DNA of 64,000 nucleotides from Methylophilaceae bacterium LSUCC0717 (GTDB taxonomy: Bacteria; Pseudomonadota; Gammaproteobacteria; Burkholderiales; Methylophilaceae). Position numbers and translations under genes: made by a program. The notes under the pieces were generated by a model. It worked only from the letters and a program-made list of their open reading frames with translations, was not told the DNA's origin and searched no databases. Positions 35,040 through 45,930 of the stretch are shown here, one piece after another. Position 1 is the stretch's first letter, and every line of letters starts with the position of its first letter. The DNA is taken from positions 310,001-374,000 of the forward strand of contig CP103436.1 of NCBI GenBank assembly GCA_024919195.1, in the 5' to 3' direction.

Positions 35040-38000
35040 AAGAGAAGATATTCAATCTATCCTAATTATTGGCGCTGGTCCGATAGTGATTGGCCAGGCA
35101 TGTGAGTTTGATTATTCTGGCGCGCAAGCTTGTAAAGCATTAAAAGAAGAAGGCTATAGAGTGATTCTGGTTAATTCTAATCCAGCTACGATCATGACCG
35201 ATCCTAACCTTGCAGATGCCACTTATATTGAGCCAATTCAATGGGACATTGTTGAAAAGATTATTGCCAAAGAAAATCCCGACGCCATTTTGCCCACCAT
35301 GGGAGGTCAGACTGCGTTGAATTGTGCCCTTGATCTAGATCGGCATGGAATTTTAGAAAAATACAACGTAGAACTTATTGGTGCTTCAAAACAAGCGATC
35401 GATAAAGCCGAAGATCGTCAATTGTTTAAAGAAGCTATGAATAAAATTGGTCTATCTTCTGCGCGATCTGCTATAGCGCACAGCATGGAAGAGGCTCATC
35501 AAGTGCAGGCTTCCATAGGATACCCTGTCATTATCAGACCATCTTTTACTATGGGTGGCAGCGGCGGAGGGATTGCCTACAATAAGGATGAATTTATTGA
35601 AATCTGCGAGCGTGGGCTAGACGCATCACCAACCAATGAGCTTTTGATTGAAGAGTCCTTATTGGGTTGGAAAGAATATGAAATGGAAGTTGTCAGAGAT
35701 AAAAATGATAACTGCATTATTATCTGCTCTATTGAAAATCTCGACCCTATGGGTGTTCATACGGGGGACTCTATTACGGTTGCTCCAGCTCAAACGCTTA
35801 CGGATAAAGAGTATCAAATCATGCGATCTGCCTCGATTGCAGTTCTCAGAGAAATTGGAGTAGATACAGGCGGTTCAAACGTTCAATTTGCAATCAATCC
35901 TGCAGATGGTCGGATGGTGGTGATTGAGATGAACCCACGAGTATCTCGTTCATCGGCGTTAGCATCCAAGGCAACTGGTTTCCCTATTGCCAAAATTGCC
36001 GCAAAGTTAGCGGTTGGTTATACGTTGGATGAATTAAAAAATGATATTACTGGAGGTCAAACGCCAGCTTCGTTTGAACCAACTATAGACTATGTTGTAA
36101 CCAAAATACCACGCTTTGCTTTTGAAAAGTTTCCTAAAGCAGATAGTCATCTGACGACACAAATGAAGTCTGTTGGCGAGGTCATGGCTATTGGCAGAAC
36201 GTTTCAGGAATCATTTCAGAAAGCATTAAGAGGGTTAGAAATTGGAGTTGACGGTCTTGATACAACGACTGATGATAAAGATTTAATCATTAAAGAACTG
36301 AGACAGCCTGGGCCGGAAAGAATTTGGTATTTGGCTGATGGGTTTAGACTAGGGATGACGGTTGAAGAAATTCACGAGCAATCAAAAATTGATCCATGGT
36401 TTTTAATCCAAATACAAGAAATTATTGAATTAGAAAAAGATCTTCACAATAAAGACATAGAATCTATAGAGCCTCAATCTTTAAAAGAATTAAAAAAGAA
36501 AGGTTTCTCTGATGCTCGATTGTCACATTTATTGAATACCACTCAATCAGCAATTCGATCCTTTCGTGAACAGCATCATATTCGACCTATTTACAAAAGA
36601 GTAGATACTTGTGCCGCTGAATTTGAGACTTCTACAGCATACATGTATTCCAGTTACGATGAGGAGTGTGAGGCTTTACCGAGCAAAAACAAAAAAGTTA
36701 TGATCCTTGGCGGCGGACCAAATCGAATTGGTCAGGGTATCGAATTTGATTATTGTTGTGTTCACGCATCCTATGCTTTAAAAGAAGAAGGATACGAAAC
36801 AATCATGGTGAATTGTAATCCGGAGACCGTTTCTACAGATTACGACACTTCGGATCGTTTGTATTTTGAGCCGGTAACCCTTGAAGATGTTTTGGAAATT
36901 ATTCATATTGAAAATCCAGATGGGGTCATTGTTCAATATGGAGGACAAACACCTCTAAAGCTTGCCAAGGGCCTTGAAGCGGCCGGAGTAAAGATCATTG
37001 GAACGACACCAGAGGACATTGATGTCGCTGAGGATAGAGAGAGATTCCAAAAGATTCTCGTTGATTTAGGCTTAAATCAGCCTCCAAATCGAACAGCAAG
37101 AACCCCTGAAGAAGCCATTCAGTTGGCTGCTGAAATAGGATATCCATTGGTGGTCAGACCGAGCTATGTGCTTGGCGGTCGCGCAATGGAAATTGTGCAT
37201 GAGGAGTCAGATTTACAAAGATACATGACTGAGGCTGTCAAAGTCTCTCATGAATCTCCAGTCTTGCTTGATCGGTTTTTGAATGATGCTCAAGAAATTG
37301 ATGTGGACGCGATATCAGATGGTGAGGATGTTGTTGTTGGTGGGATTATGCAACACATTGAACAAGCTGGGGTGCATTCAGGTGACTCGGCATGCTCACT
37401 TCCGCCTTTTGATTTGAGTGGAACGATCCAAAAAGATTTAATTAAACAGACGAAAATGCTTGCTAAGGCACTTAAAGTTAATGGCTTGATGAATATTCAA
37501 TTTGCCATTCAAGGAGATACAATTTACATTCTTGAAGTAAACCCTAGAGCCTCAAGAACAGTCCCCTTTGTGTCAAAGGCGATTGGAAAACCTCTTGCCA
37601 AAATTGCGGCCAAAGTCATGGTTGGGCAATCGCTCAAAAGTCAGAACTTTACTAAAGAAATTACCCCGCAATTTTACTCAGTTAAAGAAGCTGTTTTCCC
37701 ATTTATTAAATTCCCTGGCGTGGATACGATTCTTGGCCCAGAAATGAAATCAACGGGCGAAGTCATGGGGACTGGAGATACATTTGCTGAAGCGTTTATT
37801 AAATCACAATTAGGTGCTAGCACGACACTGCCTTTTAAAGGAAAAGCTTTCTTAAGTGTTCGCAAGGAAGATCATGAAAATATTATTGACATAGCGCAAG
37901 CTCTGGCTAAATTAGGATTTGATCTAGTGGCCACAGATGGTACAGCGAGATCTATTCAAAGCCATGGGTTAATGGTCCAAAGAATCAACAAAGTAGCCCA

Positions 38001-38226
38001 AGGCAGACCCCATATTGTTGACATGATTAAGAATAAAGAAATTGATTTTATTGTTAACATTACTGAGGATAAGAAAGCGATTGCTGATTCTTATACTATT
38101 AGACGCAATGCGTTGATGAATAAAGTCACTTATTACACCACTTTGGCTGGAGCGAAGGCTGCATGCATAGGTATGTCTTTTGTGGATGAGCTTCAAGTGA
38201 ATAGCCTACAAAGCTTGCATAAGTAA
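35032..38226 (+). CDS. carB: Carbamoyl-phosphate synthase large subunit
   Basis: A 1064-residue enzyme with two homologous ATP-grasp halves ([20 protein letters not shown] in the first, [20 protein letters not shown] in the second), an oligomerisation region between them and a C-terminal MGS-like allosteric domain (about 930-1064). It makes carbamoyl phosphate for pyrimidines and arginine, and here possibly also for LPS carbamoylation. Start TTG 35032 ([22 protein letters not shown]) is supported by AGGAGAG just upstream; the start lies inside carA. Confidence 0.98.
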   Translation: MAKREDIQSILIIGAGPIVIGQACEFDYSGAQACKALKEEGYRVILVNSNPATIMTDPNLADATYIEPIQWDIVEKIIAKENPDAILPTMGGQTALNCALDLDRHGILEKYNVELIGASKQAIDKAEDRQLFKEAMNKIGLSSARSAIAHSMEEAHQVQASIGYPVIIRPSFTMGGSGGGIAYNKDEFIEICERGLDASPTNELLIEESLLGWKEYEMEVVRDKNDNCIIICSIENLDPMGVHTGDSITVAPAQTLTDKEYQIMRSASIAVLREIGVDTGGSNVQFAINPADGRMVVIEMNPRVSRSSALASKATGFPIAKIAAKLAVGYTLDELKNDITGGQTPASFEPTIDYVVTKIPRFAFEKFPKADSHLTTQMKSVGEVMAIGRTFQESFQKALRGLEIGVDGLDTTTDDKDLIIKELRQPGPERIWYLADGFRLGMTVEEIHEQSKIDPWFLIQIQEIIELEKDLHNKDIESIEPQSLKELKKKGFSDARLSHLLNTTQSAIRSFREQHHIRPIYKRVDTCAAEFETSTAYMYSSYDEECEALPSKNKKVMILGGGPNRIGQGIEFDYCCVHASYALKEEGYETIMVNCNPETVSTDYDTSDRLYFEPVTLEDVLEIIHIENPDGVIVQYGGQTPLKLAKGLEAAGVKIIGTTPEDIDVAEDRERFQKILVDLGLNQPPNRTARTPEEAIQLAAEIGYPLVVRPSYVLGGRAMEIVHEESDLQRYMTEAVKVSHESPVLLDRFLNDAQEIDVDAISDGEDVVVGGIMQHIEQAGVHSGDSACSLPPFDLSGTIQKDLIKQTKMLAKALKVNGLMNIQFAIQGDTIYILEVNPRASRTVPFVSKAIGKPLAKIAAKVMVGQSLKSQNFTKEITPQFYSVKEAVFPFIKFPGVDTILGPEMKSTGEVMGTGDTFAEAFIKSQLGASTTLPFKGKAFLSVRKEDHENIIDIAQALAKLGFDLVATDGTARSIQSHGLMVQRINKVAQGRPHIVDMIKNKEIDFIVNITEDKKAIADSYTIRRNALMNKVTYYTTLAGAKAACIGMSFVDELQVNSLQSLHK

Positions 38227-38301
38227 TATTCAATCTTTAAAATCCAGATATACTTCATAAGTATCAAATTAAGTTTTTAAATTATCTATTAAGGTTAATA
38301 A

Positions 38302-38781
38302 ATGGCAGGTCAAATCCCAATGACGCGAAATGGTGTTGAGCGTTTAAAAAAAGAATTACATCAGTTAAAGAGTCAAGATCGTCCGAATATTATTCAGGCG
38401 ATTGCTGAAGCTCGTGCGCAGGGAGATTTGTCAGAAAACGCGGAATATGAGTCAGCCAAAGAGCGACAAGGTTTTATTGAAGGCCGCATTGCAGAGATTG
38501 AGGCTAAATTATCTAATGTCCAGATTATTGACCCCTCAGCACTGAATGCAGATGGTAAGTGTGTCTTTGGTGCCACCATTGAACTAGAGGATTTGGATGA
38601 AGAAAAATCATTTACCTATCAAATTGTTGGTGAGGATGAAGCAGATATCAAGGCAAATAAAATTTCGATTAGTTCACCATTGGCTCGAGCATTAATTGGC
38701 AAAGAAGATGGCGATGTGGTTGAGGTGGAAACACCTGGTGGGCAAAAAACATATGAAATTACTAATGTAAGTTATATTTAA
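38302..38781 (+). CDS. greA: Transcription elongation factor GreA
   Basis: A 159-residue factor that rescues backtracked RNA polymerase. The N-terminal coiled coil includes [31 protein letters not shown] with the acidic D/E tip residues; the C-terminal FKBP-like domain ends in [25 protein letters not shown]. It often follows carAB. The 75-base gap from carB holds a short AT-rich hairpin but no convincing terminator. Confidence 0.97.
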   Translation: MAGQIPMTRNGVERLKKELHQLKSQDRPNIIQAIAEARAQGDLSENAEYESAKERQGFIEGRIAEIEAKLSNVQIIDPSALNADGKCVFGATIELEDLDEEKSFTYQIVGEDEADIKANKISISSPLARALIGKEDGDVVEVETPGGQKTYEITNVSYI

Positions 38782-38785
38782 ATTT

Positions 38786-39220
38786 ATGGGATATTTTCTT
38801 AAACTCTTTTTATCAATTTGGGCTGGGTCGCTCTGGTGGATGATTATTGTGGCCAAGGTGTTATTCGATAAAATCCCAACAGCTTTTTTAGCTGGAGTTG
38901 TTGCAGGGCAACTATTTCATTACTTGAGTTACTTTAGTATTGGGATGTCCGTTTTGATTTTTTTTCATTTATTTAAATATCATGGATGGTCCGCAATAAA
39001 ATCAAGTCAATTTTGGCTCATTTTTTTCATAGCCGTAATTGTTCTGGTAAATTTTTTTGGAATTCAGCCCACACTAGAAGCATTGAAAATCAATGCACAA
39101 CCCAAAGAAGTTATGGAAAGTATCTTTGCTGATCGTTTTGCTATGTGGCATGGTATCTCTAGCATCTCTTTTTTGATTCAGACTATATTAGTCACTGTAT
39201 TAATGCTCAGGTGGCGTTAA
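38786..39220 (+). CDS. DUF4149 (TMEM205-like) membrane protein
   Basis: A 144-residue protein with four predicted membrane helices (near residues 7-25, 45-65, 75-95 and 122-142). The pattern GSLWWMIIVAKVLFDKIPTAFLAGVVAGQLF and the CxxF/H-rich helix spacing fit the DUF4149 family, often found beside greA in betaproteobacteria. No biochemical role is established. Its end overlaps the convergent yhbY by 4 bases. Confidence 0.75.
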   Translation: MGYFLKLFLSIWAGSLWWMIIVAKVLFDKIPTAFLAGVVAGQLFHYLSYFSIGMSVLIFFHLFKYHGWSAIKSSQFWLIFFIAVIVLVNFFGIQPTLEALKINAQPKEVMESIFADRFAMWHGISSISFLIQTILVTVLMLRWR

Positions 39221-39504
39221 ATAGAGAACTTGCTTTCTTCGTCTTTTTGCTTAAAGATAACTGCCTGTTTGCCGATCAATTGAACGAATTCCGACTCTGT
39301 CGCTTGGCAAATTTGTTTGGCAATTTCTAATCGATCTTGTTTTGTATCCGACTGAACTTGTATTTTGATTAACTCATGAAAATTTATAGTGTTGGCTATT
39401 TCAGAAATGACCTGATTCGTGATACCTTTTGAACCTACAGAGACTGTTGTTTTGAGGTGGTGGGCTTCAGCTTTTAATGCCTTGATTTGTTTATTATTTA
39501 ACAT
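39217..39504 (-). CDS. yhbY: YhbY family RNA-binding (CRM domain) protein
   Basis: A 95-residue CRM-domain protein associated with 50S ribosomal precursor particles. LNNKQIKALKAEAHHLKTTVSVGSKGITNQVISEIANTINFHELIKIQV includes the GxxG-like loop GSKG. It is divergent from rlmE, which modifies 23S rRNA; yhbY, rlmE and ftsH are neighbours in many proteobacteria, consistent with a shared role in ribosome maturation. Confidence 0.93.
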   Translation of the reverse strand: MLNNKQIKALKAEAHHLKTTVSVGSKGITNQVISEIANTINFHELIKIQVQSDTKQDRLEIAKQICQATESEFVQLIGKQAVIFKQKDEESKFSI

Positions 39505-39536
39505 GATTTCTTAATAAAAATAACATTGTATCAGAC

Positions 39537-40154
39537 ATGAAAAAAACAAGAACCAAAAAAAACTGGATTAGAGAGCATTTATCCGATGAATTTGTCAAGC
39601 GAGCGCAAAAAGATGGATTTCGGTCCCGTGCAGCGTATAAATTTATTGAAATGAATGACAAGTATCACTTAATACGTCCTAATGATCGCATTGTGGATTT
39701 GGGTTCAGCACCTGGAAGCTGGTCTCAGGCAGCAAGCTCACTAATATCAAATAATGGAAAAATTTTTGCAATCGACTTGTTGCCGATGGATGATGTTAAA
39801 AATACTACTTTTATTCAGGGTGATTTTCGTGAGTTTTCCATATTACAAAAACTTGAAGAATTACTTGAAAATACTGCTGTAGACCTTGTAATTTCTGATA
39901 TGGCCCCCAATATTAGTGGTATAAAAAGTCGCGATCAGGCCATGATTAACGATTTGAATGACTTGTCATTGGAATTTGCCTCAGATTGGTTGAAACCAAA
40001 GGGGCATTTTATGGTCAAGACTTTCATGGGAAGCGGTTTTGAGGACTATGTTAAAAAATTAAGAAGTCTTTTTAACACAGTAAAGATTGAAAAACCAGAT
40101 TCCTCTCGAGACAGAAGTGCAGAATTCTTTTTAATTGGTCTCGAAAAAAGATAG
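39537..40154 (+). CDS. rlmE: 23S rRNA (uridine(2552)-2'-O)-methyltransferase RlmE (FtsJ)
   Basis: A 205-residue methyltransferase of the K-D-K-E type. FRSRAAYKFIEMNDKYHLI carries the first Lys, VDLGSAPGSWSQAASSLI binds SAM, DLVISDMAPNISG has the catalytic Asp, and FMVKTFMGSGFEDY the second Lys. It 2'-O-methylates U2552 in the ribosomal A loop. Starts 33 bases from yhbY and lies just before ftsH, the standard order. Confidence 0.96.
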   Translation: MKKTRTKKNWIREHLSDEFVKRAQKDGFRSRAAYKFIEMNDKYHLIRPNDRIVDLGSAPGSWSQAASSLISNNGKIFAIDLLPMDDVKNTTFIQGDFREFSILQKLEELLENTAVDLVISDMAPNISGIKSRDQAMINDLNDLSLEFASDWLKPKGHFMVKTFMGSGFEDYVKKLRSLFNTVKIEKPDSSRDRSAEFFLIGLEKR

Positions 40155-40190
40155 AATAAGAATAAATTACGCAATTTTAAAGGAAATGAT

Positions 40191-42086
40191 TTGAACAACA
40201 ATACGTTAAAAACGATCTTAGTTTGGTTAGCCATTGGTGCACTTATGATGATGATCTTTAATCAATTTTCACCAGCGAATCGCTTTGAAACTAAACTTGT
40301 CTATTCTCAGTTTATGGAGCAAGTAAAGTCAGGAAACATTTCTAAGGTTGAAATTGATGGCCGGAATATTAATGGCATTACTGCGGATGGTAAGAGATTC
40401 TCAACCTACTCACCAACAGATCCATGGATGGTCTCTGATTTGTTAAAAAATAACGTGATTGTTGAGGCTAAACCAGAAGAAAAACAATCTATGCTGATGA
40501 GTATTTTTATTTCTTGGTTCCCGATGATTCTGCTCATTGGTGTATGGATTTTCTTTATGAAGCAAATGCAAGGCGGAGGAAAGGGTGGCGGCCCCTTCTC
40601 ATTTGGTAAAAGTAAGGCGCGACAGCTAGACCAAACCACCAATAAGACAACGTTTGCTGATGTTGCTGGATGCGATGAAGCCAAAGAAGAAGTCACCGAG
40701 TTGGTGGATTTCCTAAGAGATCCCAATAAATTCCATAAGTTAGGTGGCAGGATCCCTCGAGGCGTTCTTATGGTAGGCCCTCCGGGTACGGGGAAGACTT
40801 TGCTAGCGCGAGCAATTGCGGGTGAAGCCAAAGTCCCTTTTTACACGATTTCTGGATCTGACTTTGTAGAGATGTTCGTAGGTGTTGGTGCAGCTCGAGT
40901 AAGAGATATGTTTGAGCAAGCCAAAAAAAATTCTCCGTGTATTGTCTTCATTGACGAAATTGATGCAGTGGGTAGGCACCGTGGCGCCGGTATGGGTGGT
41001 GGAAATGATGAGCGTGAGCAAACGTTAAACCAACTTCTAGTTGAGATGGATGGCTTTGAGGCAAATTCAGGGGTGATTGTTATTGCGGCAACTAACCGTG
41101 CTGATGTTCTTGATAAAGCGTTATTACGACCTGGACGATTTGACCGTCAAGTAGCCGTGTCTTTACCAGACATCAAAGGCCGTGAGCAAATTCTAAATGT
41201 GCACATGAGAAAAATACCAAGTGATGCTGATGTGAAAGCAGACATTTTAGCGAGAGGCACTCCTGGATTCTCAGGCGCTGATTTGGCTAACTTAGTTAAT
41301 GAAGCTGCTTTATTCGCTGCACGTCGTTCTCATCGTACTGTGACCATGCAAGATTTTGAAGATGCTAAAGATAAAATCTACATGGGCCCTGAGCGTAAAT
41401 CACTAGTGATGCAAGAAGACGAAAGAATTAATACCGCTTATCATGAATCTGGACATGCAATTGTAGCTAAGTCATTACCAAAGGCAGACCCTGTGCACAA
41501 AGTGACTATCATGCCTAGAGGCTGGGCTTTAGGTTTGACATGGCAACTGCCGGAATTTGATCGATTTAGTAACTTCAAAGATAAAATGCTTGAAGAAATT
41601 TCCATCTTATTTGGCGGTCGAATTGCAGAAGAAGTTTTCATGAAGCAGATGTCGACAGGCGCATCAAATGACTTTGAGAGAGCAACCAAGCTGGCACGTG
41701 ACATGGTGACCAAATACGGCATGTCTGACAAGTTAGGTACGATGGTGTACAGCGATGATCAAAATGAATCAACCTTTGGCATGCCTTCCAAAACTATTTC
41801 TGAAGCGACACAACAAAAAGTGGATGCAGAAGTAAGACGAATTTTGGATGAGCAGTATGTGGTGGCTAGAAAAATTATTGAAAAAAATAAAAAGAAGGTG
41901 GAAGCAATGGCTAAGGCCTTACTGGAGTATGAGACCATTGACTTTGAACAAATCAATGACATCATGGCTGGCAAAAAAGTGAGAGCACCTAAACCAGCAG
42001 ATTCTGGTAAATCTCCATCTGGCGATAAAGGCACAGGTTCTGGTCCAGCGGTAACTTCTCCGCAACCATCCGCAAAATCCAAGTAA
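40191..42086 (+). CDS. ftsH: ATP-dependent zinc metalloprotease FtsH
   Basis: A 631-residue inner-membrane AAA+ protease. Two membrane helices (about 7-25 and 101-124) flank a periplasmic domain. Walker A GPPGTGKT, Walker [12 protein letters not shown] and the SRH region [18 protein letters not shown] are present. The zinc motif is HESGH (418-422); most FtsH have HEAGH, but the HExxH ligands are intact. Start TTG 40191 follows AAAGGAAATGA. It degrades membrane proteins and, in well-studied species, RpoH and LpxC. The C-terminal tail is Pro/Ser/Gly/Lys-rich. Confidence 0.97.
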   Translation: MNNNTLKTILVWLAIGALMMMIFNQFSPANRFETKLVYSQFMEQVKSGNISKVEIDGRNINGITADGKRFSTYSPTDPWMVSDLLKNNVIVEAKPEEKQSMLMSIFISWFPMILLIGVWIFFMKQMQGGGKGGGPFSFGKSKARQLDQTTNKTTFADVAGCDEAKEEVTELVDFLRDPNKFHKLGGRIPRGVLMVGPPGTGKTLLARAIAGEAKVPFYTISGSDFVEMFVGVGAARVRDMFEQAKKNSPCIVFIDEIDAVGRHRGAGMGGGNDEREQTLNQLLVEMDGFEANSGVIVIAATNRADVLDKALLRPGRFDRQVAVSLPDIKGREQILNVHMRKIPSDADVKADILARGTPGFSGADLANLVNEAALFAARRSHRTVTMQDFEDAKDKIYMGPERKSLVMQEDERINTAYHESGHAIVAKSLPKADPVHKVTIMPRGWALGLTWQLPEFDRFSNFKDKMLEEISILFGGRIAEEVFMKQMSTGASNDFERATKLARDMVTKYGMSDKLGTMVYSDDQNESTFGMPSKTISEATQQKVDAEVRRILDEQYVVARKIIEKNKKKVEAMAKALLEYETIDFEQINDIMAGKKVRAPKPADSGKSPSGDKGTGSGPAVTSPQPSAKSK

Positions 42087-42089
42087 AAT

Positions 42090-42116
42090 ACAGGGTAATT
42101 AACACGATTACCCTGT
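42090..42116 (+). promoter_or_regulatory. Perfect hairpin abutting the folP start codon
   Basis: ACAGGGTAAT (42090-42099), loop TAACACG, ATTACCCTGT (42107-42116): a 10-bp perfect stem whose last base touches the folP ATG (42117). It lies between ftsH and folP, only 3 bases after the ftsH stop. No T-run follows. The only AGGG in reach is locked in the stem. A role in mRNA processing or in control of folP translation is plausible but unproven. Confidence 0.65.
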
Positions 42117-42929
42117 ATGAATTTTTCATCATTCATTGAGAACTCAACCCGTCCAATTATTATGGGCGTGCTTAATATCACCCCAGACTCATTCTCTGAT
42201 GGCGGCCTCTTTATCGATCCAGACAGCGCCATCAAGCAAGCAAAAAAAATGATTAATGAAGGCGCTGATATTATAGATGTTGGTGGTGAGTCATCACGAC
42301 CCGGAGCAAAGCCAGTGACTTTGGAAGAAGAGCTTCGAAGAATTGGCCCGATTATTACTGCTCTGAAAAAAGAAACCTCAACCTTTATTTCGGTCGACAC
42401 TTATAAACCAGAGGCGATGAAGTTTGCCCTAGATCATGAGGTGGATGTAATTAACGACATCAAAGCATTAAGCGAAAAAGATTCGATTAAAACAGTAAAA
42501 GATTACCCCAACAGCATGGTCTGTTTGATGCACATGCAAGGTACGCCAGAAACAATGCAGGATAATCCCCATTATGCAACAAACATCACAGAGGAGATAA
42601 AACAGTTTCTTCTAGACCGACTAAATGTATGTATCGCTGATGGCATTCATAGAGATAGAATCATTCTTGATCCAGGTTTTGGTTTTGGAAAAACTTTTGT
42701 TGATAACTGGGAAATTTATCAAAATCTTGAGACAATTGCAGAATTGAATACACCACTGCTTATCGCCATATCGAGGAAAAGTATGCTAAAAAAAATAGTG
42801 GGCGATGATTTACAAAGACTTGATGATGCAACAGGTTTTTTTTCATCGATGGTAAATATTAAAAACCCTTTAATTATCAGAACACATAATGTTGCTGTGA
42901 CAAAAAAATATCTGGAAAGAAATATATGA
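42117..42929 (+). CDS. folP: Dihydropteroate synthase
   Basis: A 270-residue TIM-barrel enzyme that condenses p-aminobenzoate with dihydropterin pyrophosphate in folate synthesis; the sulfonamide target. IMGVLNITPDSFSDGG, IIDVGGESSRPGAKPV and LDPGFGFGKT are the family signatures. The start follows a hairpin with no free Shine-Dalgarno. ftsH-folP-glmM is the conserved order, and its end overlaps glmM by 4 bases. Confidence 0.96.
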   Translation: MNFSSFIENSTRPIIMGVLNITPDSFSDGGLFIDPDSAIKQAKKMINEGADIIDVGGESSRPGAKPVTLEEELRRIGPIITALKKETSTFISVDTYKPEAMKFALDHEVDVINDIKALSEKDSIKTVKDYPNSMVCLMHMQGTPETMQDNPHYATNITEEIKQFLLDRLNVCIADGIHRDRIILDPGFGFGKTFVDNWEIYQNLETIAELNTPLLIAISRKSMLKKIVGDDLQRLDDATGFFSSMVNIKNPLIIRTHNVAVTKKYLERNI

Positions 42930-44257
42930 GGAAGTATTTTGGTACTGATGGAATACGTGGCAGGGCAGGCAAATTTCCAATTACAGTAGACTTTTTTACA
43001 AAGCTTGGTTTTGCCGCAGGTAAAGTCTTAACGAAAGATAACCAGTCATCAAGTAAACCAAAAGTAATTATTGGAAAAGACACTCGTGAGTCAGGCTATA
43101 TGTTGGAATCAGCTCTGGAGGCTGGTTTTTCTGCTGCTGGTGTGGATGTTTTTTTAACAGGGCCCATTCCAACCCCAGCCATAGCCTATCTTACAAAAGC
43201 CCTAAGAGCGCAAATTGGGGTAGTGATTTCTGCATCCCATAATTTATATCAGGACAATGGGATTAAATTTTTTTCAAGCAATGGCCTGAAGTTAGATGAT
43301 GAGATTGAACTTGAGATAGAAAAAACGATTGATGGGATTGAGAATTTAGATTCTGAAAATATCGGCAAAGCAAAAAGGGTGGATGATGCTCAAGGTCGTT
43401 ATGTAGAGTTTTGTAAAAATACATTTCCTAAAGACCTATCGCTAGAAGGCCTAAAAATTGTCCTGGATTGTTCGCATGGAGCGACTTATCAAGTTGCCCC
43501 AAAAATTTTTACAGAATTAGGGGCTGATATTCATACTATTGGTGTTGGTCCTAATGGAACAAATATTAACGATGGATGTGGGTCAACATCACTTGAGTTA
43601 TTAAGATCAGAAGTAAAGAAAATAAATGCTGATCTTGGTATCGCTTTTGATGGCGATGGCGATCGCGTGCTGATGGTCAATTCCAATGGCGATAAAGTGG
43701 ATGGGGATCAACTCCTGTTTATTATTGTTCGTGCAGCCTTTGAGGAGAATCATTTTGATAGCGGTGTGGTCGGGACTCTGATGACTAATTTAGCTTTTGA
43801 AGAGAACATGAAAGAACTAGGAATTGGTTTTTCTAGGTCAGGAGTGGGTGATCGGTATGTATCCGAAATGATGCAGGAAAAAAATTGGATCTATGGCGGC
43901 GAAAATTCAGGCCACATTTTATTAAAAGATTTTCATACCACAGGTGATGGAATCATATCTGCATTGCAAGTTCTTAAAGCTATTAAAAAAAGACAAATAA
44001 GTTTTGATCAAGCCGTATCAGAAATTAACCTATATCCTCAAATTTTATTAAATATCCCAATCGATAAAGAGATTGATTTAGAGGCTGACGAAATACAAAG
44101 CTCAATTCGTGAGGCTGAAAAAATAATGAACAATAATGGGCGAGTTTTGTTACGCAAATCAGGAACAGAGCCATTGGTTCGAATTATGACTGAAGGAAAA
44201 GATAAAAATCTTGCTCTAAAAGCTGCTCAAATGATTAAAAAAGTTATCGAAGTTTAA
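42926..44257 (+). CDS. glmM: Phosphoglucosamine mutase
   Basis: A 443-residue alpha-D-phosphohexomutase making glucosamine 1-phosphate for UDP-GlcNAc, and so for peptidoglycan and LPS. The N-terminus KYFGTDGIRGRAGKFPIT is diagnostic; the phosphoserine loop is GVVISASHNLYQDNGIKFF; the metal loop is AFDGDGDRVLMV; the substrate loop GGENSGH; the phosphate-binding loop RKSGTEPLVRIMTEG. It ends 2 bases before the convergent TPR gene's stop. Confidence 0.97.
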   Translation: MRKYFGTDGIRGRAGKFPITVDFFTKLGFAAGKVLTKDNQSSSKPKVIIGKDTRESGYMLESALEAGFSAAGVDVFLTGPIPTPAIAYLTKALRAQIGVVISASHNLYQDNGIKFFSSNGLKLDDEIELEIEKTIDGIENLDSENIGKAKRVDDAQGRYVEFCKNTFPKDLSLEGLKIVLDCSHGATYQVAPKIFTELGADIHTIGVGPNGTNINDGCGSTSLELLRSEVKKINADLGIAFDGDGDRVLMVNSNGDKVDGDQLLFIIVRAAFEENHFDSGVVGTLMTNLAFEENMKELGIGFSRSGVGDRYVSEMMQEKNWIYGGENSGHILLKDFHTTGDGIISALQVLKAIKKRQISFDQAVSEINLYPQILLNIPIDKEIDLEADEIQSSIREAEKIMNNNGRVLLRKSGTEPLVRIMTEGKDKNLALKAAQMIKKVIEV

Positions 44258-44259
44258 AT

Positions 44260-45930
44260 TTACGCATCAATTTGACTTTTAATATATTGAAACTCATTCT
44301 TCCAATTATTTTCATTTTTTTGATTTACTATTTCAACACTTGGATACCATAAGGAATTTTTTGTGGGGCTTACCCAGTAATGAAATTGTTTTACTCCACT
44401 ACAAGACAATAAAAAAGTTTTTTTACCAAGAGCGCCTGCAATATGTGCATTGACATTTGATGAAGTAACAACATAATCACAGCAATCAATTAAAGCAGCT
44501 AGATTATCAATATCATTAAATAGATCATAACCAAAGTCTAAAACATTCATGTCATTTAGAATTTTTTCTTCTTCATGAGTAGTTCGATATTGAATATTTA
44601 CCAGGCTAAAGTCCTGAGAGGTTAATGAATGAAAATTTTTTAGCTCAATATTTTTTTTATCACTAGCATTACTTCTCCAACTTATTCCAATCGTTTTTTT
44701 TTGTAGCTTATGTTTAATTTCTAATTTTTTTTGATAATTCGAAATTAAATATTTATTATGTTCTGGAAAATCTAATTGATTTTTTCTAAAAAATTTTCCT
44801 AAATTACCAACTGGAATATGGTAATCAAAAAAATCATCATTAGTGATTTTGTCCATTTCCAATATATTGATATTTTCAAAAGATTTTTTCATTAATTTAA
44901 CAATTTTTTTTGATAGACATGCGTAATATACTTTATTGCAAAATTTCAAAGTATCTTGAAGCATTGATGAATAAAGAATTTCATCACCAATACCTTGTTC
45001 TCCCCAAATAAGAAGGCTGTTAGCAATTTCTCCGTTCCAAAGATTTTTCTTAGTACTTATCATTTTCTTTCTAAATGAATCAATATTCCATCTTGCTTCA
45101 TAATTTAGCCAGCCGTTTTTGAAATCTAAAGTTTTTAATTGAATGATTCCTAGATTCATTTTATTAGAACTATTTTTTCTAATACGTTGCGATTTTTCTA
45201 AATACTCTATTGCTTTGGATGTGTTCCCTATATCCTCAAAGAAAACACCATAATTATTGTATGTTAAGGCAAGATACTCATTTTTTTCTATTGCAAGGCT
45301 TAACGCTTCTTTGATGTAAATTTCAGACTTACCATAGTCTCCTAATTTTCTACAAATTGTTGAAAGATTATTGAGAATTTTAATGTTATTTTTTTCTAAT
45401 TTAAGCGCCTCTTGAAAGTAATTCAAAGATTTTTTATATTCGTTTAGGCCTTGCATGACCAATCCAAATAAGTTTAAAACATCTGGAGAATAATCAGTTT
45501 GGATTAGTTTTTTTAGAATTTCTTGTGCTTCATTAAATAATCCAATAGTTTCAAGGATGTTGGCTTTATTAAATAAACTGTCTTTATCTGATGGGTTGAT
45601 TTCAATTGCCTTGTCTAAATGAGTTAAAGCTTCTTTATACATAAGCTTTTTTTCATAAATTATGCTTAGATTATAATGAATATCTGACTGACTATCAAAA
45701 AGGCTTACAGACTTAATAAAATAATTCAGTGCATTTTCATCATCATCAATTCTTAATGAAATTAAACCTGCAAAGTTAAGAAAGGGGTAGTATTTTTCAG
45801 AATCAATAAACGGAATGATGGGTTGAAGCTTTTGCAATGCAGTCTTAAAATTATTTTTAGCATAAAGTTTTTGTGCGTCTTCCCAAATCTCATTTAAATC
45901 TTGATCACTAGGTAATGACAAATTAACCAA
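44260..45930 (-). CDS. TPR protein with a C-terminal glycosyltransferase-like domain
   Basis: About 556 residues. The N-terminal 300 residues hold tandem tetratricopeptide repeats (for example [47 protein letters not shown]). The C-terminal part has [14 protein letters not shown] and [19 protein letters not shown], and ends in a segment with [23 protein letters not shown], resembling GT9/O-GlcNAc-transferase-like putative glycosyltransferases with TPRs. I use TTG 45930, overlapping the pstB stop by 8 bases; upstream in-frame ATG 45996 would lie deep inside pstB. It follows pstB where phoU would often be. Acceptor unknown. Very AT-rich. Confidence 0.75.
   Translation of the reverse strand: MVNLSLPSDQDLNEIWEDAQKLYAKNNFKTALQKLQPIIPFIDSEKYYPFLNFAGLISLRIDDDENALNYFIKSVSLFDSQSDIHYNLSIIYEKKLMYKEALTHLDKAIEINPSDKDSLFNKANILETIGLFNEAQEILKKLIQTDYSPDVLNLFGLVMQGLNEYKKSLNYFQEALKLEKNNIKILNNLSTICRKLGDYGKSEIYIKEALSLAIEKNEYLALTYNNYGVFFEDIGNTSKAIEYLEKSQRIRKNSSNKMNLGIIQLKTLDFKNGWLNYEARWNIDSFRKKMISTKKNLWNGEIANSLLIWGEQGIGDEILYSSMLQDTLKFCNKVYYACLSKKIVKLMKKSFENINILEMDKITNDDFFDYHIPVGNLGKFFRKNQLDFPEHNKYLISNYQKKLEIKHKLQKKTIGISWRSNASDKKNIELKNFHSLTSQDFSLVNIQYRTTHEEEKILNDMNVLDFGYDLFNDIDNLAALIDCCDYVVTSSNVNAHIAGALGKKTFLLSCSGVKQFHYWVSPTKNSLWYPSVEIVNQKNENNWKNEFQYIKSQIDA

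Noticed and set aside
38250-38264. Terminator between carB and greA
   Set aside because: ATACTT/AAGTAT gives only a 6-bp AT-rich stem with a 3-base loop and no T-run.
41759-42400. A 213-codon minus-strand open frame across the ftsH end and folP start
   Set aside because: It lies antisense to two well-supported genes, has no recognisable domain, and crosses the hairpin between them. It is a by-product of their codon use.
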